DNA of 64,000 nucleotides from Clostridiales bacterium (lineage in GTDB: Bacteria > Bacillota > Clostridia > Christensenellales > Aristaeellaceae): contig SVGJ01000006.1 in NCBI GenBank assembly GCA_015056415.1, positions 25,226 to 89,225 of the forward strand, read 5' to 3'. Below, piece by piece: positions 1 to 7,432 of the stretch; positions within the stretch are counted from its first letter, which is position 1, and each line of letters starts with the position of its first letter. Position numbers and translations under genes: made by a program. The notes beneath the pieces were generated by a model that was given only the letters and a program-made list of their open reading frames with translations, was not told the origin of the DNA and made no database searches.

Positions 1-992
1 CCGTGGAGGCTGACCACACCGTGACCTGCGTCAGCAGCGAGCACGGCCTGCAGGTCATCAGGGCCGGGGCCATCATCCTGGCCATGGGCTGTCGTGAGCG
101 TCCCCGTGGCGCGCTGGCCACCCCCGGCACCCGCTGCGCCGGCATTTACTCCGCCGGAACAGCCCAGAAATTCGTGAACCTTGAGGGCTATATGCCCGGC
201 AAACGGGTCGTCATCCTGGGCAGCGGCGACATCGGGCTGATCATGGCCCGCCGCATGACGCTCCAGGGCGCGAAGGTGCTGGCCTGCGTGGAGCTGATGC
301 CCTACTCCTCCGGATTGAACCGTAACATCGTCCAATGCCTGAACGATTACGACATTCCGCTTTATCTCAGCCACACCGTCATCGATATTCAGGGCAGGGA
401 GCGTCTCTCCGGCGTCACCGTGGCCAGGGTGGACGAAAACCGCCAGCCCATCCCCGGCACGGAGATCCACTTTGACTGCGATACGCTGCTGCTCTCCGTG
501 GGGTTGATCCCCGAAAACGAGCTCAGCCAGGGCGCGGGCGTGAAGCTCTCTCCCCTGACCTCCGGCGCTGAGGTGGATGACGTGCTGCAGACCAGCGTGC
601 CGGGCATCTTCGCCTGCGGCAACGTGCTGCACGTGCACGACCTGGTGGATCACGTTTCCAGCGAGAGCTTCAGGGCCGGCCATGCGGCCGCGGCCTACGC
701 CCGGGGGCAGATCGCCCAGGCGGAGACCATCGCCGTGATGGATGGCCACGGCGTGCGCGGCACCGTCCCCCAGCGCATCCGCAGGGGCGTGAAGGAACCC
801 GTGGATCTGATGTTCCGGCCCGACCGTGTGTTCCGCAAGGCTGCCTGCGTGGTCAGGTGCGGCGGTGTGGAGATCGCCCGCAAAAAGGCGCCCATCTTCA
901 CCCCCGGCGAAATGGCCGTGGTGACCCTGATGCCCGAAATCGTGGCCGGGCTGAACGATACCGTGACCGTCGAGATCGAAGGGGGCGATTGA
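1..992 (+). CDS. FAD/NAD(P)-dependent oxidoreductase, C-terminal part (cut by left edge)
   Basis: The reading frame is open at the left edge, so the N-terminal FAD-binding region lies outside the window and 329 residues are visible. A second dinucleotide-binding motif GSGDIG is at visible residues 73-78, preceded by a GxRERPRG segment, and a GIFACGN motif near residue 200 matches the FAD-contacting C-terminal motif of pyridine-nucleotide-disulfide-type oxidoreductases. The gene directly behind it encodes a DUF1667 protein, one base away. In Clostridia this pair usually follows a GlpA-like glycerol-3-phosphate dehydrogenase, so a role in passing electrons from glycerol-3-phosphate or a similar substrate is likely, but that third gene is not in view. 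The substrate is inferred only. Confidence 0.85.
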   Translation, partial: VEADHTVTCVSSEHGLQVIRAGAIILAMGCRERPRGALATPGTRCAGIYSAGTAQKFVNLEGYMPGKRVVILGSGDIGLIMARRMTLQGAKVLACVELMPYSSGLNRNIVQCLNDYDIPLYLSHTVIDIQGRERLSGVTVARVDENRQPIPGTEIHFDCDTLLLSVGLIPENELSQGAGVKLSPLTSGAEVDDVLQTSVPGIFACGNVLHVHDLVDHVSSESFRAGHAAAAYARGQIAQAETIAVMDGHGVRGTVPQRIRRGVKEPVDLMFRPDRVFRKAACVVRCGGVEIARKKAPIFTPGEMAVVTLMPEIVAGLNDTVTVEIEGGD

Positions 993-993
993 T

Positions 994-1347
994 ATGGAAC
1001 AGACCATCACCTGCATTTCCTGCCCCGTGGGCTGCCGCATGACGGTGACCATCGAGAACGGGCAGTTCATCTCCGTTTCCGGCAACACCTGCAAGCGGGG
1101 TGAAGCCTACGCCCGCCAGGAGTGCATCGCGCCCCAGCGCATGGTCACCGCCGTGATCCCCGTGCAGGGCGCAACAACACCGCTCTCCGTCAAGACCCGC
1201 ACACCCATCCCCAAGGATCGCATCAGCGCCTGCATGAAGGCCCTGGCCGACGTGGTGATCGCCGCCCCCGTACGCACGGGCGAGGTGGTGCTGGCCGACG
1301 TCTGCGGCACGGGCGTGGATATTATCGCCACGAAGACCGTGGAATGA
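994..1347 (+). CDS. DUF1667 cysteine-motif protein, oxidoreductase partner
   Basis: This 117-residue protein starts one base after the oxidoreductase stop, so the two are translationally linked. It has an N-terminal CISCPVGC cluster followed by a further Cys at CKRG about 20 residues later, the pattern of DUF1667 proteins, which are thought to bind a metal or an iron-sulfur cluster. The family is almost always found beside GlpA/FAD oxidoreductases, as here. The function as an electron-transfer or assembly subunit is inferred from that association. It ends just upstream of an independent yajC promoter, so it is probably the last gene of its operon. Confidence 0.85.
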   Translation: MEQTITCISCPVGCRMTVTIENGQFISVSGNTCKRGEAYARQECIAPQRMVTAVIPVQGATTPLSVKTRTPIPKDRISACMKALADVVIAAPVRTGEVVLADVCGTGVDIIATKTVE

Positions 1348-1377
1348 TGAACAGGCCGTAAACTTTGTATTTCCCTC

Positions 1378-1406
1378 TTGTGGCAAAGGCAAAACTTTGC
1401 TATAAT
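1378..1406 (+). promoter_or_regulatory. Sigma-A type promoter for yajC
   Basis: TTGTGG at 1378-1383 and a perfect TATAAT at 1401-1406 are separated by 17 bases, about 45 bases upstream of the yajC start codon. This separates yajC from the oxidoreductase genes. Confidence 0.75.
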
Positions 1407-1449
1407 GTCAGAAGTGCCCTGAAGGGTATAGTTGAAAGGAGACTCAATC

Positions 1450-1881
1450 ATGGATCTTACCAAGATTTTCGGCATTGCCACCGCCGTGGCCGAAACCGTA
1501 ACCGAGGTTGCCACCGAGGCCGGCGTTGACCCCTCCACCCTCGAAACCGTTGGCGAGGAAGTCGCCCCCACCGGCATCGCCGCCGTCGTCAGCATGATCG
1601 GCACCTTCCTGCCCATGATCCTGATCTTTGTGGTGTTCTACTTCTTCCTGATCCGTCCCCAGCGCAAAAAGGACAAGCAGGTCAAGGATATGCTGGCCAA
1701 CCTGAAGCACGGCGACCGTGTGTGCACCATCGGCGGCATCTACGGCACCATCGTGAACATCAAGGACGATACCATCACCCTGTCCGTGGGCAATGACAAC
1801 GTCAAGCTGGTGTTCGCCCGCTGGGCCATCCGCAACGTGGAAGAGCTGAGCATCGAGAACGACGCCGAGGCCCTGAACTAA
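1450..1881 (+). CDS. yajC: Preprotein translocase accessory subunit YajC
   Basis: This is the small single-span partner of the SecDF/SecYEG translocon. The 143-residue protein has an acidic N-terminal stretch of about 40 residues, one membrane span at roughly residues 45-67, then the family hallmark RPQRKKDK and a cytoplasmic domain with the GDRVCTIGGIYGTI segment. The ATG at 1450 is preferred over a TTG at 1432 because a GAAAGGAG ribosome site lies at 1434-1441. The N-terminal extension before the membrane span is longer than in most YajC proteins. It is a single-gene unit with its own promoter and terminator, not joined to secD/secF or tgt. Confidence 0.93.
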   Translation: MDLTKIFGIATAVAETVTEVATEAGVDPSTLETVGEEVAPTGIAAVVSMIGTFLPMILIFVVFYFFLIRPQRKKDKQVKDMLANLKHGDRVCTIGGIYGTIVNIKDDTITLSVGNDNVKLVFARWAIRNVEELSIENDAEALN

Positions 1882-1892
1882 ATCAAGCCTGT

Positions 1893-1928
1893 AAAAGACC
1901 TCCGCCATCAGACGGAGGTCTTTTTTTT
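1893..1928 (+). terminator. Intrinsic terminator of yajC
   Basis: The arms AAAAGACCTCCG and CGGAGGTCTTTT form a perfect 12-bp stem around an 8-base loop, followed by a run of T. Confidence 0.9.
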
Positions 1929-1976
1929 GCACGTCCCGCTCCCCGCGGCATAATCTGCCAGTGAACTGGAGGATTG

Positions 1977-2531
1977 ATGCCTGTGAAACATCACGATTGC
2001 TCCTGCCCCGTGTGCAAGCCGTGTAAGCCCGCTCCCATGCAGGGTATACTGCTGCCGAGGATCATCGCCAGCGGCCGGACGTGGCAGCGGCGCAGCTGCG
2101 TGACGCTTCAGGTGGAGGGGCTCCCCTGCTGCGCGCAGCCGCCCTTTGCACTGTGCAGCGTTTCGCCCTGCGGCGAGCCCTGCTGGGAACCCCTTGCCGA
2201 TGGGCGCTCGCTGCGCTTCCGCGTCACGGTGCCGCTTCTGTGTCAGATCCGGGACGCCTGCGGCTGCCTGCACCACGGCCATGCCGCCATCAGCACGGAA
2301 GTGTGCCTCACGGCCAGCTGTCCCATCGCCGAATGCTGGCGCAGCCACATGACGGTGCTGCCCTGCGTCCGTCTGGTGTGCGCCGATTGTACCCAGGACG
2401 CCTGCTTCACCGCTCAACTGGAGGTGCTGGTGGAGGCTTATCTGCTCCGCTGGGAGCCCTGCGTGACAGACCGGCCCTGCAAGCCGTCCTGCCCCGAGCT
2501 GCCGCTGTATCCCCAGCCCTGCCGCCCATGA
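1977..2531 (+). CDS. Cysteine-rich protein of unknown function
   Basis: I do not recognise this 184-residue protein. It holds about 24 cysteines, many in CxC, CxxC and CC pairs, spread evenly over the whole length and starting with HHDCSCPVCKPCKP. There is no signal peptide and no membrane span. The ATG at 1977 is chosen because a GGAGG site lies at 1968-1972; the spacing is short. High cysteine content without export signals recalls spore-coat or exosporium proteins of Clostridia, but no family motif supports this and it is only a suggestion. It stands alone, ending in a terminator shared with the converging gene. Confidence 0.6.
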   Translation: MPVKHHDCSCPVCKPCKPAPMQGILLPRIIASGRTWQRRSCVTLQVEGLPCCAQPPFALCSVSPCGEPCWEPLADGRSLRFRVTVPLLCQIRDACGCLHHGHAAISTEVCLTASCPIAECWRSHMTVLPCVRLVCADCTQDACFTAQLEVLVEAYLLRWEPCVTDRPCKPSCPELPLYPQPCRP

Positions 2532-2563
2532 GAAAAGCCGCCCTCCGCAGGAGGACGGCTTTG
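2532..2563. terminator. Bidirectional terminator between converging genes
   Basis: The sequence AAAGCCGCCCTCC pairs with GGAGGACGGCTTT with a single mismatch around a short loop. A/T-rich flanks on both sides suit it to end both the cysteine-rich gene (plus) and the SH3 gene (minus). Confidence 0.7.
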
Positions 2564-2566
2564 GCT

Positions 2567-3241
2567 TTACTGAATGTGCGCCGAAGGGATATAAGCATAG
2601 GCGCTTTCGTATTTCACCAGGGCGTATTCGCCGGCGTAGCCCAGCACGTCGAACTTGGTGCCCGCCTTGATAGTGGCCAGCTTGGTCCTGCTGTTGCCAT
2701 TGACCATGTAAAGGCTCGTCTTCTCGGTCACGGTGCCCACATAGAGCACATTATCCAGAATGGCCAGGTCGTCATCGGTCCAATAGCCCACGTCCCGGGC
2801 GACAAAGGCCGCGGCATTGCGGACGCTGATCAGATAGTACTTGCTGGTCTCCTCGATGACGGTGAACTTCTCGTACCGGCCGAAGGTGCCCACGCGCTTG
2901 TTGGTCAGGGAGGGGCTGGCGTACAGGTTGCCGCTGTTCTTGGCCACGATGTGCTTGGGGTTCTTCACCACATAGCATTGCAGGATCCAGCCGGTGTAGA
3001 TCTCGCCATTGGAGGCATGGAACTCCACAAAGAACCAGCTTTCATTCTCGTCGTGGATGTAGAAGGATTCACCGTTATTGATGTATATCAGCCGCTCGGC
3101 GCTGGTGGAGGGAGAGGTGCGCAGGGCCGCGCGCATGCTGATGACCTCGCCGACATCCCCGGAGTGCCCGCCGTCTGCCACAACCGGAAGCGCTGCCACC
3201 ATCAGGATCAGAGCCAGGAAAAGAGCCACCCATTTCTTCAT
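2567..3241 (-). CDS. Secreted protein with three SH3-like (SH3b) repeats
   Basis: This 224-residue protein begins with a typical signal peptide (MKKW, a hydrophobic core, then a cleavage region near residues 20-25). After cleavage it consists of three bacterial SH3-like units of about 60 residues each, with recurrent patterns such as LRTSPS, NLYASPS and SLYMVNG at the strand that opens each unit. SH3b domains usually bind peptidoglycan stems or form structural spacers in wall proteins; no catalytic domain is attached. The ATG at 3241 was chosen over an upstream start because it follows a GGGAGG site and begins the signal peptide. It is a single-gene unit; a role at the cell wall is inferred. 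Confidence 0.75.
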   Translation of the reverse strand: MKKWVALFLALILMVAALPVVADGGHSGDVGEVISMRAALRTSPSTSAERLIYINNGESFYIHDENESWFFVEFHASNGEIYTGWILQCYVVKNPKHIVAKNSGNLYASPSLTNKRVGTFGRYEKFTVIEETSKYYLISVRNAAAFVARDVGYWTDDDLAILDNVLYVGTVTEKTSLYMVNGNSRTKLATIKAGTKFDVLGYAGEYALVKYESAYAYIPSAHIQ

Positions 3242-3340
3242 AAAATAACCTCCCTTGGTGTTTTCAACCATACAACGCAGGAAACGCCGCTTTTCTTCCA
3301 CGTCTGGCGACAAAATGTAGCCATCGCTTTGGGGATTTTG

Positions 3341-3369
3341 TTGTTTTTTCCCATTGATTATGATAGAAT
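3341..3369 (+). promoter_or_regulatory. Sigma-A type promoter for the permease-like gene
   Basis: TTGTTT at 3341-3346 and TAGAAT at 3364-3369 lie 17 bases apart, about 40 bases upstream of the start codon at 3411. Confidence 0.65.
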
Positions 3370-3410
3370 ACAGTCAAAGCTCCGCTCCACACAGCAGAAA
3401 GGACATCGTT

Positions 3411-5072
3411 ATGAAGAAAAGCAAATCTCTGATCTGGATACCTATGGCGCTTATTGGCGCTTTGATGTTGTTCCTGGCCGGGTATGAACTCATCTGCAGT
3501 CTGACCAATTACCATGGAATGCAGTCTGTCTTCGCCAGCAGATTTGTCGGCGCGGACAACTACGCCTATGTTTTCCAGCATTCGAGCTTTCTGCGCAGCC
3601 TGGGGAATACCTTCATCCAGGGCCTGATGACGATCCTTCCTTCGCTGGCGCTGGGCATGGGCATCACCTGCCTGCTCAACCTGTTCCGCAACCGTGCGTT
3701 GAAGGCTGCCTTCGCCGGCGGCGCGCTGCTGCTGGTGCTGGTTCCCACCATCGTGTGGGAGGAGCTGATGAAGAACCTTATCATCAACGTTCAGAGCATG
3801 TTTGTAAGCATTGGCCTTTTGAGGCGAACAGGTCTTATCGACAGCTTCAGCGCAAGCTGGGCGCTCGTGCTGACCAACCTGATTCCTATGACGTGCATGA
3901 TCGTGTTCGCCGGTCTGACACTTTCGCTGAGCACGGGTACGCCTGCGTGGAAATCCTCGCTGGCGGTCGGCTTCATCCCCGCGATGATCATGTTCCTTCC
4001 CGATATGCGTTCCCTCCAGTTGATCAGCAACTCCATGACGCAAAAGAATATTCAAACCACCACCTACTACATCTTTCAGACGGGAATGATGAATATGCAG
4101 CTTGGCCGCGCCGCTGCGGCAGGCACCGTCTGCCGCATCCTGTGCATACTGATCGGCCTGCCGGCGTCGCTGCTGCTCGGAAGCATCAACAAACGTGCCG
4201 CTTCCCTTCCCCGTTACCGCGAGGAGGGCAAGGGCTGGGTGTCGGAGATGTGCATTGCGCTGGGCGTCGCCTTCCTGATGCTGATCATCATGCTTTGCTC
4301 CAGCATCACTTCCTTCTTCCCTATCTTCACCGATAAAGGCGTTGTCAGCGGCACCACCAACACAATCGTCATTGCCCTGCTTACCGCGCTCATCGCCTTC
4401 GTGCTGTGCTTCCTGGTCATCACCTTCTCCCGGCACAGCCGCGGCGGCTTTGCCTTCGCCTTGCTGGCTCTGCTGCTGATGATGTTGACCACCTTCCTGA
4501 CCACCAGTCGCCTGACGATGGTCGTTCTTGGTCTGTCCAATACAGCTTTCGGCGTTGCCCTCGGCTCGCTGGGCAATCCCATTTTCCTGGCCGTGCTGCT
4601 CCTGCTGGCAGCACAGCGGCCTGTCACCTGGCGCCAGACCTTCTTCCTGGCCGGTGGCGGAGCGTTGCTTGCCGCAGCCTGCAGCGCGGGCGACTATCTG
4701 CCTGCATATCTCTATACAAACTCCAGAGATCTCCAGCCTCTTTCGCTTGTCTTCCACAACATCCTGCGCAGCGACTCCATTATGACATCCTTAGACGCCA
4801 CTGGCCAGTTCACCCCCAGCGAAGCCATCAACACCACCCTGCGCTTCTTCATGACACTGATCCCGCTGGTCATCGCCCTGCCCGGCGTGGCGCTGGTGAT
4901 GGGCGGCGTGGGCGGCACCCGTTGGGACGCGAAAAAGGCCACTGCCGCGGAGGAACCCGTCGTCCTGCAGGCCTTGACGGAGCTCCCCGCAGAGCCTGCG
5001 CAGAGTTTCACTGACGCCGCTGAGCAGCCTGCCGTGGAAATGCCCATGCCGAAGGAAGAGTTCCCGCAGTAA
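3411..5072 (+). CDS. Diverged fused ABC sugar-permease-like membrane protein
   Basis: The 553-residue protein has about a dozen hydrophobic spans. The first half opens like a MalF-type permease: a membrane span, then FVGADNYAYVFQ and SFLRSLGNTFIQG, which match the FVGLxNY and FxxSLxNT signatures of binding-protein-dependent sugar permeases. The second half, from about residue 280, has a similar opening layout that recalls a MalG-type partner with a TPSEAINTT segment. I cannot find a clear EAA coupling loop in either half. The tail is acidic and cytoplasmic. No ATPase or solute-binding protein is nearby. It may be a degenerate or repurposed permease pair fused into one chain. The ATG at 3411 follows AAAGGA. 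Confidence 0.6.
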   Translation: MKKSKSLIWIPMALIGALMLFLAGYELICSLTNYHGMQSVFASRFVGADNYAYVFQHSSFLRSLGNTFIQGLMTILPSLALGMGITCLLNLFRNRALKAAFAGGALLLVLVPTIVWEELMKNLIINVQSMFVSIGLLRRTGLIDSFSASWALVLTNLIPMTCMIVFAGLTLSLSTGTPAWKSSLAVGFIPAMIMFLPDMRSLQLISNSMTQKNIQTTTYYIFQTGMMNMQLGRAAAAGTVCRILCILIGLPASLLLGSINKRAASLPRYREEGKGWVSEMCIALGVAFLMLIIMLCSSITSFFPIFTDKGVVSGTTNTIVIALLTALIAFVLCFLVITFSRHSRGGFAFALLALLLMMLTTFLTTSRLTMVVLGLSNTAFGVALGSLGNPIFLAVLLLLAAQRPVTWRQTFFLAGGGALLAAACSAGDYLPAYLYTNSRDLQPLSLVFHNILRSDSIMTSLDATGQFTPSEAINTTLRFFMTLIPLVIALPGVALVMGGVGGTRWDAKKATAAEEPVVLQALTELPAEPAQSFTDAAEQPAVEMPMPKEEFPQ

Positions 5073-5101
5073 ACAATCGTTTCTCCAATCATATCGCACA
5101 T

Positions 5102-5137
5102 AAAAGGGGCGGCTTCCCACGATGGGAGGCCGCCCTT
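5102..5137. terminator. Bidirectional terminator between permease-like gene and thrS
   Basis: AAGGGGCGGC and GCCGCCCTT with inner CCCAC/TGGG pairing form a strong hairpin between the two convergent genes. Confidence 0.75.
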
Positions 5138-5160
5138 GCTGTATCCTGTTTTCAGTTGGA

Positions 5161-6924
5161 TCAGATGCGTTCCTTGATCTCGTGACCCAGCTTGGCCAGG
5201 AACTCGTCCATGGTCATCACGGTGGTCTGGTCGGTATCGCGGTCGCGCACGGAGATGGTGCCGTCCTGCACTTCCTTCTCGCCGATGATCAGCATGTAGG
5301 GCACGCGGTCCACCTGACGGGCATAGCGGATCTTGTAGCCGATCTTCTCGTTGCGGTCGTCCAGCTCGGCGCGCACCTTGGCGCCGCGCAGGGCCTCGTA
5401 AACCTTCTCGGCATAGGCCATGCTCTTGTCGGAGACGGGCAGCACCTTCACCTGGGTGGGAGCCAACCAGGTGGGGAACTTGCCGGCGAAGTGCTCGGTG
5501 ATGATGCCGATGAAGCGCTCGATGGAGCCATACACCACACGGTGGATCATGATGGGACGCTTCTTGGAGCCATCCTCGGCCACGTAGTCCAGCTGGAAGT
5601 TCTGGGGCATCTGGAAGTCCAGCTGAATGGTGCCGCACTGCCAGGTACGGCCCAGGCAGTCACGCAGGTGGAAGTCAATCTTCGGGCCATAGAAGGCGCC
5701 GTCGCCCTCGTTGACGATGTAGGGCATATTCAGCTTTTCCAGGGCAGCCTTCAGGCCATTGGTCGCGTCCTCCCAGTCCTCATCGGAGCCCATGGAGTCC
5801 TCGGGGCGGGTGGACAGCTCCACAAAGTATTCGAAGCCAAACTTGGTGTACACCTGGTTGATCAGGGACACAACGCCTGCGATCTCATCGGGGATCTGCT
5901 CACGGGTCATGAAGATGTGGGCGTCGTCCTGGGTGAAGCAGCGCACACGGAACAGGCCGTGGAGAGCGCCCTTCAGCTCATGGCGATGCACCAGGCCCAG
6001 TTCGCCGCAGCGGATGGGCAGCTCACGGTAGGAGTGGGGCTGATTGCGGTAGACCATCACGCCGCCGGGGCAGTTCATGGGCTTGATGCAATAGTCCTCT
6101 TCATCGATCTTGGTGGCGTACATATTGTCCTTGTAATGATCCCAGTGGCCGCTGGTCTCCCACAGGTGACGGTTCATCATCATGGGAGTGGAAACCTCCA
6201 CATAATCGGCGGCGTAGTGGATGTCGCGCCAGTAGTCGATCAGGGCGTTCTTCACCAGCATGCCCTTGGGCAGGAAGAAGGGGAAGCCAGGACCTTCTTC
6301 GGCGAACATGAACAGGCCCATCTCCTTGCCGATCTTGCGGTGATCGCGCTTCTCGGCCTCCTCCAGCAGCTTCAGGTATTCCTGCAGCTCGTCATTGTTG
6401 CGGAAGGCGATGCCGTTGATGCGGGTGAGCATCTTGTTGTTCTTGTCGTTCTTCCAGTAGGCGCCGGAAAGGGTCATCAGCTTGAAGGCCTTCAGCGCCT
6501 TGGTGTAGCACAGGTGCGGGCCGACGCACATATCGATGTAATCGCCCTGCTGATAGAAGGTGAGCACCGTGTCCTCGCTCAGATCGCCGATGTGCTCCAC
6601 CTTGTAGATCTCGCCGCGCTCCTCCATCAGCTTGATGGCCTCGTCACGGGAAAGAGCAAAGGGCTTGATGGGCAGGTTCTTCTTCACGATGGCCTGCATT
6701 TCCTTTTCGATGGCGGGCAGGTCCTCATCGCTGAGCTTGGTGTCGCCCAGGTCCACGTCGTAGTGGAAGCCCTTCTCGGTGGCGGGGCCATAGGCGAAAT
6801 GGGCATGGGGGTAGAGGTTCTTCACGGCCTGCGCCAGGATGTGGGCCGCGCTGTGGCGGATGACCTGCAGCTCGTCCTCTGCGGGGCATTCGGCCACGGT
6901 ACCATTGTTGTAGATGATCTTCAT
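5161..6924 (-). CDS. thrS: Threonyl-tRNA synthetase without TGS domain
   Basis: It charges tRNA-Thr. The 587-residue protein starts MKIIYNNGT and goes almost at once into the editing domain (RHSAAHILAQAV, and later DYIDMCVGPHLCYTKALKAF), then the class II catalytic core (FFLPKGM, the NCPGG and RELPIRCGELG motifs, RVRCFTQDDAHIF) and the anticodon-binding domain. Most bacterial ThrRS proteins are about 635-645 residues long with an N-terminal TGS domain, which is largely missing here. The start at 6924 is fixed by a GAGGAACGCGGT ribosome region and by the T-box leader that ends just upstream. It is a single gene controlled by a threonine-specific T-box. Confidence 0.95.
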   Translation of the reverse strand: MKIIYNNGTVAECPAEDELQVIRHSAAHILAQAVKNLYPHAHFAYGPATEKGFHYDVDLGDTKLSDEDLPAIEKEMQAIVKKNLPIKPFALSRDEAIKLMEERGEIYKVEHIGDLSEDTVLTFYQQGDYIDMCVGPHLCYTKALKAFKLMTLSGAYWKNDKNNKMLTRINGIAFRNNDELQEYLKLLEEAEKRDHRKIGKEMGLFMFAEEGPGFPFFLPKGMLVKNALIDYWRDIHYAADYVEVSTPMMMNRHLWETSGHWDHYKDNMYATKIDEEDYCIKPMNCPGGVMVYRNQPHSYRELPIRCGELGLVHRHELKGALHGLFRVRCFTQDDAHIFMTREQIPDEIAGVVSLINQVYTKFGFEYFVELSTRPEDSMGSDEDWEDATNGLKAALEKLNMPYIVNEGDGAFYGPKIDFHLRDCLGRTWQCGTIQLDFQMPQNFQLDYVAEDGSKKRPIMIHRVVYGSIERFIGIITEHFAGKFPTWLAPTQVKVLPVSDKSMAYAEKVYEALRGAKVRAELDDRNEKIGYKIRYARQVDRVPYMLIIGEKEVQDGTISVRDRDTDQTTVMTMDEFLAKLGHEIKERI

Positions 6925-6944
6925 ACCGCGTTCCTCCTGTTTGT

Positions 6945-7186
6945 TTTTCTTTGGAGCGGTAAACAAAAAGCACCCGCCCCATCGCTGGGACGAATGCTTG
7001 AATCTCGCATCCGCGGTTCCACCCGGCTTGTTTTCACAACCACTCTTCATGCTGTATCGGGCATGACGCGCTTCATGTCGGAGGATGGTATCCCGCAAGC
7101 ACCTGCGGCGCGAGCTTTCAGCCGATGGCTCGCACTCTCTGAACGTGGCCCCCCTGCGGACGTGTTCCCCGTCATCCATCAAGATT
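6945..7186 (-). ncRNA. T-box leader, threonine specificity (ACC), upstream of thrS
   Basis: On the minus strand the T-box core GGGTGGAACCGCGG lies at 7012-7025 and is followed by a terminator: arms GCATTCGTCCCA and TGGGGCGGGTGC pair over 12 positions (with G-U pairs), then a T run near 6962-6968. The upstream part holds a Stem I region with an AGAGAG motif. On the 3' side of its distal loop the codon ACC (7087-7089) is followed by A, as expected for a threonine specifier. Uncharged tRNA-Thr should stabilise the antiterminator and allow thrS expression. Confidence 0.9.
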
Positions 7187-7192
7187 GCATCA

Positions 7193-7221
7193 AGTATACC
7201 GCACGTCACCGGGAAAGTCAA
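7193..7221 (-). promoter_or_regulatory. Sigma-A type promoter for the thrS T-box transcript
   Basis: On the minus strand TTGACT (7216-7221) and TATACT (7193-7198) are separated by exactly 17 bases, so transcription should start near 7186, just upstream of Stem I. Confidence 0.85.
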
Positions 7222-7422
7222 GCCCCAGAGGGGACTTTGTCCTCTTCGGGACGCCCCCCCCCGCCCAAGGGCTCTGCCCTTGGGGATCCCGCTTAAGGGC
7301 GCTGCCCTTAAGAATCCCGCGAAGGGCTTTCAGCCCTCTCGACACCCTTTTTGGGGGGTGTGTTGCTTGGCTGTATATCAGCAGGGGTCACGGCGCGCGG
7401 AGGGCGCGCCGCAACGCGGGAT
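7222..7422. repeat. Array of short intergenic palindromes
   Basis: Four hairpins follow one another, each about 22-28 bases: an AGAGGGGAC/GTCCTCTT unit, CCCAAGGGCTCTGCCCTTGGGG, a CTTAAGGGCGCTGCCCTTAAG unit and a CGAAGGGCTTTCAGCCCTCTCG-like unit. The array ends in a copy of the dispersed GGGGTCACGGCGC...GCGCCGCAACGCGGG palindrome (7384-7420). The same modules recur at other intergenic sites in the window. No protein-coding content is credible. Confidence 0.75.
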
Positions 7423-7432
7423 GTGCTGCGTT

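Noticed and set aside
5122..7296. A 724-residue open frame opposite thrS, and similar long frames at 41731-44325, 48055-50196, 27569-29095 and 3264-4757
   Set aside because: They mirror well-supported genes, have no motifs and arise from strong GC bias at codon positions.
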